Assembly (NCBI RefSeq): GCF_013426915.1
Contig: NZ_AP023179.1
Coordinates: forward strand, 3,224,001-3,288,000
Direction: 5' to 3'
Source of the DNA: Paraburkholderia sp. PGU19
GTDB taxonomy: Bacteria > Pseudomonadota > Gammaproteobacteria > Burkholderiales > Burkholderiaceae
DNA length: 64,000 nucleotides
This document shows positions 1 to 9,202 of this stretch, piece after piece. A model generated the notes under the pieces. It was not told the origin of the DNA. It did not search any database and saw nothing but the letters and a program-made list of their open reading frames with translations. How positions within the stretch are numbered: position 1 is the stretch's first letter; the number at the start of each line of letters is the position of its first letter. A program made the position numbers and the translations under genes.

Positions 1-397
1 GCTGACACAGCAGTTGGGCACGATCGACGTGTATGGCTCGCCGTATCCCGACCGCGTGCCCGTCTATCGCGTCAGCGTGAACGTGCAGCGCTTCGAATCG
101 TGGCCCGGCTCGCGCGCGCAGATCGACGCCGTGTGGAGCGTGCGGGCCGTGCGCACGCAGGCCGTGCTGACCTGCCGCAGTGTGGTCAGCGAGCCGGTTT
201 CGGGCGGCTACGATGCGCTTGCAGAAGGGCATCGGCGCGCGGTCCAGCGGATTGCGACGGAAATCGCGGCGGCCGTGCGCAACCTCGCGGCGGCGCCGGC
301 GCGCGGCGCCGCTGTGACGTGTCCGGCATCGACCTCGGGGCCGTCCGCTGCCCCGTCAACCGCGCCGTCAGCCTCGAATACAGCAACGAAGGGCTGA
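1..397 (+). CDS. pqiC: PqiC/YmbA-like ABC transport auxiliary lipoprotein, 3' part
   Basis: The reading frame is open from base 2, so the gene starts outside the window and only about 131 C-terminal residues are seen. The segment DVYGSPYPDRVPVYRVSV followed by ESWPGS and WSVRA is typical of the DUF330/PqiC family, outer-membrane lipoproteins that work with PqiB-type MCE proteins in lipid transport across the envelope. The last 35 residues are a low-complexity Ala/Ser/Pro/Thr tail. The signal peptide and lipobox would lie upstream, so the lipoprotein nature is inferred from the family. pqiA and pqiB, the usual partners, would also be upstream. Confidence 0.8.
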   Translation, partial: LTQQLGTIDVYGSPYPDRVPVYRVSVNVQRFESWPGSRAQIDAVWSVRAVRTQAVLTCRSVVSEPVSGGYDALAEGHRRAVQRIATEIAAAVRNLAAAPARGAAVTCPASTSGPSAAPSTAPSASNTATKG

Positions 398-509
398 CGG
401 ACGCAAGCCGCGCGGGTAGCGCATCGCGCCCGCGCGTGATACTCGCCGCAAGGCACGGCGAGGCGACCGCGTACAATGTCGCCTTAATCAACGCCATGCG
501 GCAATCTCC

Positions 510-1787
510 ATGTCCTTCGAATTTTTCATTCCCTGCCCGCGCGGCCTCGAAGCCGCGCTCGCCGCCGAACTCGCCGAGATCGCCGCGCGTCATCTGAACG
601 GCGCGCCGTTCGCGGCTGGCGCGCAGGTGCCCGGCGGCGTGCACTTCAAGGGCGGCTGGGCAGCCGGCATGGCCGCCAACCTGCATTCGCGGATCGCGAG
701 CCGTGTGCTGCTGAAGATCGCGCATCGTCCGTATCGCAACGAGCAGGACATTTACGGCCTCGCGCTCGAGCAGAGCTGGGAGCAGTGGTTCTCGGCGAAC
801 GAGACGCTGCGCGTCGACGTCACCGCGATCAAGTCACCGCTGCGCAGCCTCGAATTCGCGACACTGCGCGTGAAGGATGCCATTTGCGACCGTCTGCGCG
901 ACAAGACGGGCGCGCGTCCGAGCATCGACACAGGCGCGCCCGACGCGCGCGTGTTCGCGTTCCTGACGGCCACCGACTGCACGCTTTATCTCGACACCTC
1001 AGGCGAGCCGCTCTTCAAGCGCGGCTGGCGCCTGGACAAGGGCGCGGCGCCTCTGCGCGAGAATCTCGCGGCGGGCATCCTGCGGCTGACGGGCTGGACC
1101 CCCGGCACGCCGCTGTACGACCCGATGTGCGGCAGCGGCACGTTCCTCGCGGAAGCGGCTCAAGTCGCGCTGAACATTGCGCCGGGCGTCGAGCGGCGCT
1201 TCGGCTTCGAGAACTTCAAGCAGTACGACGTGTCGGCATGGCAGACGCTGAAAGTGGCCGCGCAGGATGCGAAGCGTGCTGCACGCGCCGGGCGCGGTGA
1301 TCTGCTGATCTTTGGCAGCGATATTTCCGACAATATGCTCCAGAAGGCGCGCGCGAACTTTGAACGTGCTGGTTTTCCGGCCCTGCCGTTGAAGCAGATC
1401 GATGCGCGCAACATGATGCCGCCTGCGGGCGAAGCAGGCATTCTCGTTGCGAATCCGCCTTACGGCGAGCGGATCGAAGTGCGCGGTCCGCGCGGTGAGA
1501 TTCGCAATACTGGGCGCGAAGAAGGCGGCTTCCGTCGCGTGGAGAGCGAAGCAGCGCCCGACATGACGGAGTTCTTCCAGTCGTTCGGGGATGCGCTGAA
1601 GAAGCGCTTTACCGGGTGGCACGCGTTCGTGCTGACGTCGGACCGGAAGCTGCCGGGGCAAATGCGGTTGCGGGAGTCGACAAAGACGCCGTTGTTCAAT
1701 GGCGCGCTCGAATGCCGGCTGTTCCGCTTCGATCTGATTGCGGGCAGCGTCAGGCAAAGGCCGGCGGCGGATGCGCCGAAAGAGTAA
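510..1787 (+). CDS. rlmL: RlmL-type 23S rRNA (guanine-N2) methyltransferase
   Basis: A 425-residue THUMP-domain class I methyltransferase. The N-terminal 160 residues form the ferredoxin-like/THUMP RNA-binding part. The SAM-binding motif DPMCGSGTF lies at about 204-212 and the catalytic N-P-P-Y motif of exocyclic-amine methyltransferases (NPPYGERI) at about 315-322. E. coli RlmKL is a 702-residue fusion; this protein matches only its RlmL half, which makes m2G2445 of 23S rRNA. The C-terminal insert around 325-350 (RGPRGEIRNTGREEGGFRRV) is charged and probably flexible. A terminator follows 32 bases after the stop codon, suggesting a single-gene transcript. The exact target base is inferred from the family. 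Confidence 0.9.
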   Translation: MSFEFFIPCPRGLEAALAAELAEIAARHLNGAPFAAGAQVPGGVHFKGGWAAGMAANLHSRIASRVLLKIAHRPYRNEQDIYGLALEQSWEQWFSANETLRVDVTAIKSPLRSLEFATLRVKDAICDRLRDKTGARPSIDTGAPDARVFAFLTATDCTLYLDTSGEPLFKRGWRLDKGAAPLRENLAAGILRLTGWTPGTPLYDPMCGSGTFLAEAAQVALNIAPGVERRFGFENFKQYDVSAWQTLKVAAQDAKRAARAGRGDLLIFGSDISDNMLQKARANFERAGFPALPLKQIDARNMMPPAGEAGILVANPPYGERIEVRGPRGEIRNTGREEGGFRRVESEAAPDMTEFFQSFGDALKKRFTGWHAFVLTSDRKLPGQMRLRESTKTPLFNGALECRLFRFDLIAGSVRQRPAADAPKE

Positions 1788-1819
1788 GCGGCGAGTTTTT
1801 CACTTGCCGGTCGCAAGAG

Positions 1820-1846
1820 AAGCGGGCTCGATGCCCGCTTTTTTGT
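1820..1846 (+). terminator. Rho-independent terminator after rlmL
   Basis: Stem AAGCGGGC (1820-1827), loop TCGAT, GCCCGCTT (1833-1840), then a T-rich tail. It sits just after the rlmL stop. Confidence 0.85.
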
Positions 1847-1874
1847 TGTTCGCGCTTCGGATGACTTCCTCAAC

Positions 1875-1900
1875 GCTACTGACAGAACGCTGTCAGTAGC
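1875..1900. repeat. Perfect 11-bp inverted repeat upstream of the VOC gene
   Basis: GCTACTGACAG, loop AACG, CTGTCAGTAGC. There is no T-run, and the rlmL terminator already lies upstream, so it is not a second terminator. It ends 68 bases before the VOC start and could be an operator or a 5'-UTR hairpin. Confidence 0.6.
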
Positions 1901-1968
1901 CCGCCCGCACACTTCTCCTACGCCATCCGGCGATACACACGGCTCACCGCCATCAACAGGAGAACGTC

Positions 1969-2352
1969 ATGTCAACACAAATCAATCGCGCTATCGCCTG
2001 GTTCGAGATTCCTTCCGTCGATTTCGAACGCGCCGTGCGCTTTTACGAGGCCGCGCTCGATACGACACTGCGCCGCGAAGATTTCGGCATGCCAATGGCC
2101 GTCTTCAGTTACGACGAGCCGTCGACGGGCGGCTGTATCGTGCAGAGCCCGACGCTCGAACCATCGCAAACGGGTTCGCTCGTTTATCTGAACGCGCGCC
2201 CGACCGTCAACGCGACGCTCGAACGCGTGAAGCGCGCGGGCGGCAAGGTCGAAGGCCCCGCCGTGCAGTTGCCGCACGATATCGGCTGGATTGGCTTTTT
2301 TACCGACACCGAGGGTAACCGCATCGGCCTGCATTCGAAAACCAACGCGTGA
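1969..2352 (+). CDS. VOC family (glyoxalase-like) protein
   Basis: A 127-residue single-domain protein of the vicinal oxygen chelate superfamily. It begins with IAWFEIPSVDFERAVRFYEA, the first beta-alpha unit typical of the fold, and ends with FTDTEGNRIGLHSK, the usual final strand. A good ribosome-binding site (AGGAGA) precedes the ATG. Members bind metal and act as lyases, dioxygenases or resistance proteins, but the substrate cannot be told from sequence. The WYL/HTH regulator 83 bases downstream in the same direction may be co-transcribed. Confidence 0.8.
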   Translation: MSTQINRAIAWFEIPSVDFERAVRFYEAALDTTLRREDFGMPMAVFSYDEPSTGGCIVQSPTLEPSQTGSLVYLNARPTVNATLERVKRAGGKVEGPAVQLPHDIGWIGFFTDTEGNRIGLHSKTNA

Positions 2353-2435
2353 AATGACGCGCAACGCGGCGGGAGCGCGTCGTGCGGCGCTATCATCGCG
2401 GGAGATTCCCCGTCTATTTCCGGGAGACCCCCACG

Positions 2436-3122
2436 ATGACGCGTCGCGCCGACCGCCTCTTCCAGATCGCCGAACTGTTGCGCGGCCGGCGGCTCACGAC
2501 CGCGCAGCAACTGGCCGATTGGCTGCACGTGTCGCTGCGCACCGTTTATCGCGATGTGCAGGATTTGCAGTTGTCGGGCGTGCCGATCGAAGGGGAACCG
2601 GGCATTGGTTATCGCTTGAGCCGCAGTGCGAGTTTGCCGCCGCTCACCTTCACCGCTGACGAGTTGATGGCGCTTGCTGCGGGCGCGCGGATGCTCGAAT
2701 CATGGGGCGGCGAGAGCATGGCGGCGGGTGCGCGCGGCGCGCTGGCGAAGATTGCTTCGGCTATGCCTGCCGACAAGCGGGCCACTATTGACAGGCTGGC
2801 GTTCTTTGCGCCGTCGTTTCATGTCGATGGGAATGTGTCGGTGATTGTCGATACGCTGCATCGTGCGATTGACTCGCGGCATGTTGTCAGCTTTGCGTAT
2901 CAGGATCGGCATGGCGCTTCAACGCAGCGGCGCGTGTGGCCGCTTGCACTCGCTTACTGGGGGGCGCGCTTTACGCTTGGCGCGTGGTGCGAGTTGCGGG
3001 GGGATTTTCGACATTTCGCACTTACGAATATTGGCCAGCTTGATGTGCTGGAGCCGTTTCCTGATGTCGAAGGGAGGCGGCTTGCGGATTTTATGCGGAG
3101 TATCGGGGTGAAGGGTCGGTGA
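2436..3122 (+). CDS. YafY-type HTH/WYL transcriptional regulator
   Basis: A 228-residue regulator. Residues 1-60 form a winged helix (RADRLFQIAELLRGRRLTTA, then LHVSLRTVYRDV), and the rest is a WYL domain, with the core around residues 145-200. WYL proteins sense ligands such as nucleotides or single-stranded nucleic acid and usually act on neighbouring genes, so the VOC gene just upstream is the natural candidate target. ATG 2436 was preferred over an in-frame ATG at 2382 because it follows a GGGAGA ribosome-binding site and matches the family N terminus. Codon usage becomes less GC-biased toward the 3' end, near the repeat. Confidence 0.85.
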   Translation: MTRRADRLFQIAELLRGRRLTTAQQLADWLHVSLRTVYRDVQDLQLSGVPIEGEPGIGYRLSRSASLPPLTFTADELMALAAGARMLESWGGESMAAGARGALAKIASAMPADKRATIDRLAFFAPSFHVDGNVSVIVDTLHRAIDSRHVVSFAYQDRHGASTQRRVWPLALAYWGARFTLGAWCELRGDFRHFALTNIGQLDVLEPFPDVEGRRLADFMRSIGVKGR

Positions 3123-3197
3123 GCGCCTGCGCGGCGCGGGCGTTGTCGTTCGGTGTATTGCGCTTTGCGGTGGCATCCGCGTTATGGTGTTTGGGCT

Positions 3198-3866
3198 TTT
3201 GCGCTGGCATCCGCGATTCGTTAGCGTGCTTCAGGCGTCGCCCCTGTGCGGGGCGGCACCTACTTTTCTTTGCCGCCGCAAAGAAAAGTAGGCAAAGAAA
3301 GCGGCTCACACCGTCAACATTTCTTCTTGCCTGAGGGCCCCCAAAGGGTCTCACGCTTCACACGGCAGCATTTCTGTTCGCGTTCGTTGCCAACGCTTCG
3401 AATGACCGCCTCACCCGCTTCAAACACCCGCACCAGGGCCAGCGGCAGCGAATGGTTTCTGCCGCCCAGGTGGCAAACTGTGTGTAGGTTGTCGCCCCGC
3501 ACAGCTTAGTACTCTTACCAGAAACACCAATCTTGCTTTTCAGTCCGGAGTGATGCGCGTATGGCGCGAAAGCCTACACACAGTTTGCCACCTGGGCGGC
3601 GGCGGACTGTCTGGCGCGGCGTGCCGCGACGCGGGCACATGGAGCGGGTGAGGCGTACAGAGAGAACGTTGGCAACGCACGCGAACTGGCGCGTTGCCGT
3701 GTGAAGCGTAAGAACCTTTGGGGGCCCTCAGGCAGGAAGAAGAATTGGCGGTGTGAGCCGCTTTCTTTTGCCTACTTTTCTTTGCGGCGGCAAAGAAAAG
3801 TAGGTGCCGCCCCGCACAGGGGCGACGCGTGAGGCGAGCTAACGCAATCGCGGATGCCAGCGCAAA
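3198..3866. repeat. Large palindromic repeat in a convergent gap (copy 1, full length)
   Basis: Two inverted arms of nearly 300 bp flank a 100-bp unlike centre (3481-3580). From outside to inside each arm holds GCTGGCATCCGCGATT, then GCCCCTGTGCGGGGC, a perfect 14-bp hairpin (3259-3292 and 3771-3804, CCTACTTTTCTTTG with a 6-base loop), a GGCAAC/GTTGCC hairpin, and the 20-base core GCCGCCCAGGTGGCAAACTG (3461-3480; inverse 3581-3600). The element fills the gap between the converging yafY-like and pntB genes. The same arrangement occurs at 63034-63694, and short versions at 10954-10976 and 41601-41691. The many short ORFs inside it are not supported as genes. Confidence 0.9.
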
Positions 3867-3925
3867 GGCCAAAAAACCGAACGGCAACGCCTGAACCACC
3901 AATCAAATCGCGAACGCAACCAACA

Positions 3926-3952
3926 CAAAAAACGCCCGCGCCGCGAAGGCGC
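3926..3952 (-). terminator. Terminator of the pnt operon
   Basis: On the minus strand, stem GCGCC, loop TTCGC, GGCGC (3938-3952) is followed by a short GC stretch and six T. It lies 35 bases beyond the pntB stop. Confidence 0.6.
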
Positions 3953-3986
3953 AAAAAAACCAAGCGCCTCCGCGTAAAGCCCCACC

Positions 3987-5438
3987 TCAATCGACGGACT
4001 TGACCATATCCTCAATCACCTTCTTGGCATCCCCAAACACCATCATGGTCTTGTCCATATAGAACAGATCATTATCGAGCCCAGCATACCCCGCCGCCAT
4101 CGAGCGCTTATTCACGATAACAGTCCGGGCCTTATAGGCCTCAATAATGGGCATACCAGCGATCGGCGACTTCGGATCGGTCTTGGCCGCAGGATTAACA
4201 ACGTCATTCGCGCCAAGCACAAGAACCACATCGACCTGGCCGAACTCGCCGTTGATATCTTCCATCTCGTGAACAATCTCATACGGCACTTCAGCTTCCG
4301 CCAGCAGCACGTTCATATGCCCGGGCATACGCCCAGCAACAGGGTGAATCGCATACTTCACATCCACGCCCTTCTCGATCAGCAGATCGGTCAGTTCCTT
4401 CAGCGCATGTTGAGCGCGCGCAACGGCCAGCCCATAACCCGGCACGATCACAACGGTCTCGGCATTGCCGAGCATGAACGACGCATCTTCCGCCGACCCC
4501 GACTTCACCGGCCGCTGCTCCGCCGATCCACCCGCCGTCGCCGCGCCAGCTTCACCGCCGAAGCCGCCCAGAATCACGTTGAAGAACGAGCGGTTCATCG
4601 CCTTGCACATGATGTACGACAGAATCGCACCGGAAGAACCCACCAGCGACCCGGCAATGATCAGCATCGCGTTGTTCAGCGAGAAGCCAATGCCCGCCGC
4701 CGCCCAGCCCGAGTACGAGTTCAGCATCGACACGACGACTGGCATATCCGCGCCGCCGATCGGGATGATGATCAGCACGCCCAGCGCGAACGCGATCAAC
4801 GTCATGATGATGAACGGCAGCCACGATTGCGTGAGGAAGAAGATCACGCCGAAGCCGATCATCGCCAGCGCGAGCAGCAAATTGATCAGATGCTGGCCCG
4901 CATAGACGACCGGCGCGCCCTGGAACAGCCGGAACTTGTACTTGCCCGACAGCTTGCCGAACGCGATCACCGAACCGCTGAACGTAATCGCGCCGACGAA
5001 CGTGCCGATAAACAGTTCGATCCGGTTGCCATACGGCAGGAAGCCCGGAATGCCTTCCTCGGCGCCGAGGCCGAACGCAGCCGGTTCCGACACCACCGCA
5101 TACGCGATACACACGGCCGCCATACCGATCAGCGAGTGCATCGCCGCGACCAGTTCCGGCATCTTGGTCATCTCGACGCGCGCGGCAACGAACGCACCGA
5201 TCCCGCCACCGACAACCAGCGCAATGAACACCAGCGAAAGACCCAGCGACAGATTCGAGCCGAGCACGGCCGCCTGCTTCGAGATCAACGCGACGGTCGT
5301 CAGAATGGCGATCGCCATGCCGACCATGCCGAACACGTTGCCCGTTCGCGCCGTCTTCGGATTGGACAGCCCCTTGAGCGCCTGAATGAAGCAGACGGAG
5401 GCGATCAGATAAAGGAGCGTAACGACGTTGAGGCTCAT
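3987..5438 (-). CDS. pntB: NAD(P) transhydrogenase subunit beta
   Basis: The 483-residue beta subunit of the proton-translocating transhydrogenase, which uses the proton-motive force to pass hydride from NADH to NADP+. The first roughly 270 residues carry many hydrophobic helices (domain II). After a linker, about 300-483 is the NADP(H)-binding domain III, with VIVPGYGLAVARAQ and KRSMAAGYAGLDN as typical motifs. It directly abuts pntA2: the pntA2 stop and the pntB start share no spare base, which suggests translational coupling. It is the last gene of a three-gene operon ended by a terminator at 3926-3952. Confidence 0.97.
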   Translation of the reverse strand: MSLNVVTLLYLIASVCFIQALKGLSNPKTARTGNVFGMVGMAIAILTTVALISKQAAVLGSNLSLGLSLVFIALVVGGGIGAFVAARVEMTKMPELVAAMHSLIGMAAVCIAYAVVSEPAAFGLGAEEGIPGFLPYGNRIELFIGTFVGAITFSGSVIAFGKLSGKYKFRLFQGAPVVYAGQHLINLLLALAMIGFGVIFFLTQSWLPFIIMTLIAFALGVLIIIPIGGADMPVVVSMLNSYSGWAAAGIGFSLNNAMLIIAGSLVGSSGAILSYIMCKAMNRSFFNVILGGFGGEAGAATAGGSAEQRPVKSGSAEDASFMLGNAETVVIVPGYGLAVARAQHALKELTDLLIEKGVDVKYAIHPVAGRMPGHMNVLLAEAEVPYEIVHEMEDINGEFGQVDVVLVLGANDVVNPAAKTDPKSPIAGMPIIEAYKARTVIVNKRSMAAGYAGLDNDLFYMDKTMMVFGDAKKVIEDMVKSVD

Positions 5439-5771
5439 TTACGCACCCTCCTTCGAACCGCCAGGCGCCGCGATCTTCTTCGGCTCCTTCTTCTTGAACA
5501 TCTCCAGCATTCGCCTCGTAACGAGGAACCCGCCGAACACATTCACCGCCGCAAGCGCCACGGCAATCGTGCCGAAGAACTTGCCCGTGCCGCCGACCGT
5601 GAGGCCCGCCGCGAGCATCGCGCCGACAATGACAATGGCCGAAATCGCATTGGTCACGGCCATCAGCGGCGTATGCAGCGCCGGCGTCACGTTCCAGACG
5701 ACGTGGTAGCCGACGTAGATCGCCAGCACGAAAATGATCAGGTTGATCACGGTATGGTTGATGACTTCCAT
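5439..5771 (-). CDS. pntA2: NAD(P) transhydrogenase subunit alpha part 2 (membrane domain)
   Basis: A 110-residue protein corresponding to the membrane part of the alpha subunit. It contains three or four hydrophobic stretches ([54 protein letters not shown]), which contribute to the proton channel with PntB. The C terminus is lysine-rich and soluble (FKKKEPKK). In E. coli this segment is fused to the NAD-binding part as a single PntA; here the alpha subunit is split in two, as in many proteobacteria. It sits 11 bases from pntA1 and directly abuts pntB. Confidence 0.95.
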   Translation of the reverse strand: MEVINHTVINLIIFVLAIYVGYHVVWNVTPALHTPLMAVTNAISAIVIVGAMLAAGLTVGGTGKFFGTIAVALAAVNVFGGFLVTRRMLEMFKKKEPKKIAAPGGSKEGA

Positions 5772-5782
5772 CAGCCGTCTCC

Positions 5783-6925
5783 TTATGCCTTGCGCGTGAC
5801 GTCGCCGTCACGGGCCAGCAGCGTGGCCGCGACGATGTCGTCCGCGAGATCGATATTGAGTGCGCCTTCCTTCGTGAAGATCAGCTTCATGAAGTCGAGC
5901 AGATTGCGTGCGTAAAGCGCCGAAGCGTCCGAGGCGACCATCGACGCGAGATTCGTATACCCCGCGATCGTCACACCATGCTTGACGACGACCTTGTCCG
6001 CTTCCGTCAGCGGACAGTTGCCGCCACGCTGCCCTTCATACTCGGGGCCGCGTCCCGCTGCGAGGTCGATGAGAACCGTGCCCGGTTTCATCGCCTGCAC
6101 AGTTTCGACGGAGATCAAGGTCGGCGCGGCACGGCCGGGAATCAGCGCGGTGGAGATCACGATGTCGGCCTGCTTGGCCCGCTCGTGAACCAGCGCAGAC
6201 TGGCGCGCGAGCCACGAGGGCGGCATCGGCCGCGCGTAGCCGCCGACGCCAACGGCCGCTTCGCGTTCCTCATCGGTTTCGTAAGGCACATCGAGGAATT
6301 TGCCGCCCAGCGATTCGATCTGCTCCTTCACGGCAGGACGAACGTCCGACGCTTCGATCACGGCACCAAGGCGCTTCGCGGTCGCGATCGCCTGCAAACC
6401 GGCGACACCCGCGCCGAGAATCAGCACGCGCGCCGCTTTCACGGTGCCTGCCGCCGTCATCAGCATCGGCATGAAGCGCGGGTAAAGATCGGCGGCGAGC
6501 AACACCGCCTTGTAGCCCGCAATGTTGGCTTGAGACGACAGTACGTCGAGGCTTTGCGCACGTGTGGTGCGCGGCGCGGCTTCGAGCGCGAACGCAGTTA
6601 TGCCTGCAGTTGCAAGCTTTGATGCGTTCTCGGCATTAAACGGCTCCAGCATGCCGACCAGCACCGCGCCTCGTTTAAGAAGCGGGAGTTCTGAATCGGT
6701 GGGGCTTTGAACCTTGAGAACGATCTCTGCGCCGAACGCGGTCGGCGCATCGACGAGTTCTGCGCCTGCAGCTGCGTACGCGTCGTCCAGATAGCTCGCG
6801 GCCGTTCCTGCGCCGCTCTGTACGGTAACCCTGTGGCCCTGCGACACGTACTTCCTGACCGTCTCGGGCGTCGCGGCGACGCGTGTTTCGTACGGCCGCG
6901 TCTCGGCTGGCACTCCGATGTGCAT
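5783..6925 (-). CDS. pntA1: NAD(P) transhydrogenase subunit alpha part 1 (NAD-binding)
   Basis: A 380-residue soluble domain I of the alpha subunit, which binds NADH. It starts [20 protein letters not shown], the alanine dehydrogenase/PNT N-terminal domain. The Rossmann motif [18 protein letters not shown] lies near the middle, and [18 protein letters not shown] and [12 protein letters not shown] follow in the C-terminal half. It is the first gene of pntA1-pntA2-pntB. The upstream 288-bp gap is shared with the divergent Nudix gene and should hold both promoters, but no convincing box was recognised. Confidence 0.97.
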   Translation of the reverse strand: MHIGVPAETRPYETRVAATPETVRKYVSQGHRVTVQSGAGTAASYLDDAYAAAGAELVDAPTAFGAEIVLKVQSPTDSELPLLKRGAVLVGMLEPFNAENASKLATAGITAFALEAAPRTTRAQSLDVLSSQANIAGYKAVLLAADLYPRFMPMLMTAAGTVKAARVLILGAGVAGLQAIATAKRLGAVIEASDVRPAVKEQIESLGGKFLDVPYETDEEREAAVGVGGYARPMPPSWLARQSALVHERAKQADIVISTALIPGRAAPTLISVETVQAMKPGTVLIDLAAGRGPEYEGQRGGNCPLTEADKVVVKHGVTIAGYTNLASMVASDASALYARNLLDFMKLIFTKEGALNIDLADDIVAATLLARDGDVTRKA

Positions 6926-7213
6926 CGTGAATCCTCCTCGACCATCCTGTTATGAAAATCTGGAATCGCCGACGAAGGGCAACGCCGGCAATGCAAAAGG
7001 CAAGTGCAACGGCTACGCACGGCTGGGGCTTCAGCCACGAGGTCCACTTTAACCGAAGTCCAGGGGCAGATCGAAATTGGTAACGATCCCGGTATTCAGG
7101 AACACGATCCTTGTGTCTTTCCGTGCCTTTTGCATCGATATGTGCTAGGCGAAGCGCCGCCAAACTTCGCAGGCGCGGGCAAGCCCATGCCATAAACGGT
7201 AAAATGCCGTCCC

Positions 7214-7711
7214 ATGAAACCGGAAACCTGGGCTCCGCATGTCACGGTGGCGGCCGTCGTCGAACGCGATGGGCGCTTCCTGCTGGTCGAAGAACATACG
7301 CCCGCCGGGCTGCGACTGAACCAGCCCGCCGGGCATCTGGACGCGGGCGAGTCACTGACACAAGCCGTCATCCGCGAAACGCTCGAAGAGACGGCGCAGT
7401 CTTTCGTGCCCGCAGCGCTGGTCGGCGTCTACATGACGCATTTCAGCCGGCCCGACACCGTCGATGGCCCGCAGGATGGCGTCACGTATCTGCGCTTCAC
7501 GTATTGCGGCTCGACCGATAGCGAACCTCCAGAGGCCCGCTCGCTCGATCCCGATATCGTCCGCACCGTCTGGATGAGCGCCGACGAATTGCGCGCGTGC
7601 CCCGAGCGGCATCGCACGCCGCTCGTGATGCAATGTATCGACGATTACCTCGCAGGCCGGCGTTTCCCGCTCGACTTCGTGCAAACGCATTCGGTCGGGC
7701 CCTCCCGATAG
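7214..7711 (+). CDS. nudJ: Nudix hydrolase, NudJ-like
   Basis: A 165-residue Nudix protein. The Nudix box is at residues 40-61 (G40, E46, R54-E55, E58-E59); its last conserved glycine is replaced by alanine. Nudix enzymes cut nucleoside diphosphate derivatives; NudJ of E. coli removes phosphate from thiamine pyrophosphate and nucleoside di/triphosphates. The gene lies 43 bases before mnmA, the same pairing as nudJ (ymfB)-mnmA in E. coli, which supports the NudJ assignment over other Nudix subfamilies. Confidence 0.88.
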   Translation: MKPETWAPHVTVAAVVERDGRFLLVEEHTPAGLRLNQPAGHLDAGESLTQAVIRETLEETAQSFVPAALVGVYMTHFSRPDTVDGPQDGVTYLRFTYCGSTDSEPPEARSLDPDIVRTVWMSADELRACPERHRTPLVMQCIDDYLAGRRFPLDFVQTHSVGPSR

Positions 7712-7754
7712 AACGCGTGCTTCGGCACAACAAAGAGCAGTCAGGCAGAGTCAC

Positions 7755-8906
7755 ATGAGCAAACAGAAAGTGGTGGTAGGCATGTCAGGCGGCGTCGATT
7801 CGTCCGTCACGGCATGGCTGCTGAAGGAACAGGGTTACGAGGTCGTCGGCCTGTTCATGAAGAACTGGGAAGACGACGACGACAGCGAATACTGTTCGAC
7901 GCGTCAGGACTGGATCGACGTCGTCTCCGTCGCGGACCTGATCGGCATCGACGTCGAAGCGGTGAACTTCGCGGCCGAATACAAGGACCGCGTGTTCGCC
8001 GAATTCCTGCGCGAATATTCGGCGGGCCGCACGCCGAACCCGGACGTGCTGTGCAATGCTGAGATCAAGTTCAAGGCGTTCCTCGATCACGCAATGTCGC
8101 TCGGCGCGGAAACCATCGCGACGGGCCACTACGCGCGCGTGCGCGAAATCGACGGCCGTTTCGAGCTGCTCAAGGCCTTCGATCACACTAAGGACCAGTC
8201 GTACTTCCTGCATCGCCTGAATCAGGCGCAACTGTCGAAGACACTGTTCCCGCTCGGCGAAATCCCGAAGACCAAGGTCCGCGAGCTCGCCGCGCAGATC
8301 GGCTTGCCGAACGCGAAGAAGAAGGACTCGACGGGCATCTGCTTTATCGGCGAACGGCCGTTCCGCGACTTCCTGAACCGCTATCTGCCAACCAAACCGG
8401 GCCCGATGAAAACCACCGAAGGCAAGACGGTCGGCGAGCACATCGGCCTCGCGTTTTACACGTTCGGGCAGCGCAAGGGCATCGGCCTCGGCGGCAGCAA
8501 GGACGGCAGCGGCGAGCCGTGGTTCGTCGCGGGCAAGGACATCGCGTCTAACACGCTGTATGTCGCGCAGGGCCACGATCATCCGTGGCTGCTCAGCCAT
8601 ACGCTGACGGCGGGCAACACGAGCTGGGTCGCGGGCCACGCCCCCGAGGAAGGCCATGCGTGCGCGGCGAAGACGCGCTATCGCCAGGCCGATGCGGCGT
8701 GCACCTTCGGCGCTGCCGACGGCGCCGACAAGAACGCGCTCTTTTCCCTTCATTTCGCCGACGCCCAATGGGCTGTCACACCGGGGCAATCGGCCGTGCT
8801 CTACGATGGCGACGTGTGCCTGGGCGGCGGCATCATCGAGCACGCGGCCACCGCGCAGCCGGTCGCCCGCCAGCCGCAGAAGGCGGCGCTGCTGACGGCG
8901 CGCTGA
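7755..8906 (+). CDS. mnmA: tRNA-specific 2-thiouridylase MnmA
   Basis: A 383-residue enzyme that activates U34 of tRNA-Lys, -Glu and -Gln with ATP and installs sulfur to give s2U34. The PP-loop ATP-binding motif GMSGGVDSS is at residues 9-17. The two catalytic cysteines fit C100 ([11 protein letters not shown]) and C196 (GICFIGER). DQSYFLHRL and the KDSTGICF context are typical. It is probably co-transcribed with the Nudix gene just upstream. A weak stem (8905-8911 with 8919-8925) follows the stop but has no T-run. Confidence 0.97.
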   Translation: MSKQKVVVGMSGGVDSSVTAWLLKEQGYEVVGLFMKNWEDDDDSEYCSTRQDWIDVVSVADLIGIDVEAVNFAAEYKDRVFAEFLREYSAGRTPNPDVLCNAEIKFKAFLDHAMSLGAETIATGHYARVREIDGRFELLKAFDHTKDQSYFLHRLNQAQLSKTLFPLGEIPKTKVRELAAQIGLPNAKKKDSTGICFIGERPFRDFLNRYLPTKPGPMKTTEGKTVGEHIGLAFYTFGQRKGIGLGGSKDGSGEPWFVAGKDIASNTLYVAQGHDHPWLLSHTLTAGNTSWVAGHAPEEGHACAAKTRYRQADAACTFGAADGADKNALFSLHFADAQWAVTPGQSAVLYDGDVCLGGGIIEHAATAQPVARQPQKAALLTAR

Positions 8907-9202
8907 GCCTTGCCGGGAAAGGCTCGCGGACACCTTCCGCAAGCTTTTCCCGCCGACATCGCTGCACTGATTCCCGCTTCGTTGTATCTTCCGGGCGACG
9001 GTTGTCCTGCCGCCCGGTTTCGTCACGCTTACGGTTCGCTTCATGTTCCGCGGAACGCGCCGTTAACTGAGCAAGAACAACCCGCCGTACCGACTCGCAG
9101 CGCGATCCATCCCCACGGACGCCCGCTGTTTTCACGAGAAGACCCCGACGCCCTCCGCGCCGGATGCTTCCGCTGCGATGAATTCACCGCAATGGAGTTG
9201 TC

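Noticed and set aside
1875..1900. A second terminator for rlmL
   Set aside because: No T-run follows the stem on either strand and a good terminator already precedes it.
3540..3902. Short ORFs in the palindromic repeats encoding peptides such as FFAAAKKSRQKK (also at 62891-63774)
   Set aside because: The same peptides appear from every arm because the repeat DNA is conserved, and the conserved features are hairpins and inverted blocks, not codons; arms differ by frame-breaking changes.
4269..5915. A 548-residue plus-strand open frame across pntB and pntA2
   Set aside because: Arg/His/Asp-rich antisense shadow of the transhydrogenase genes.
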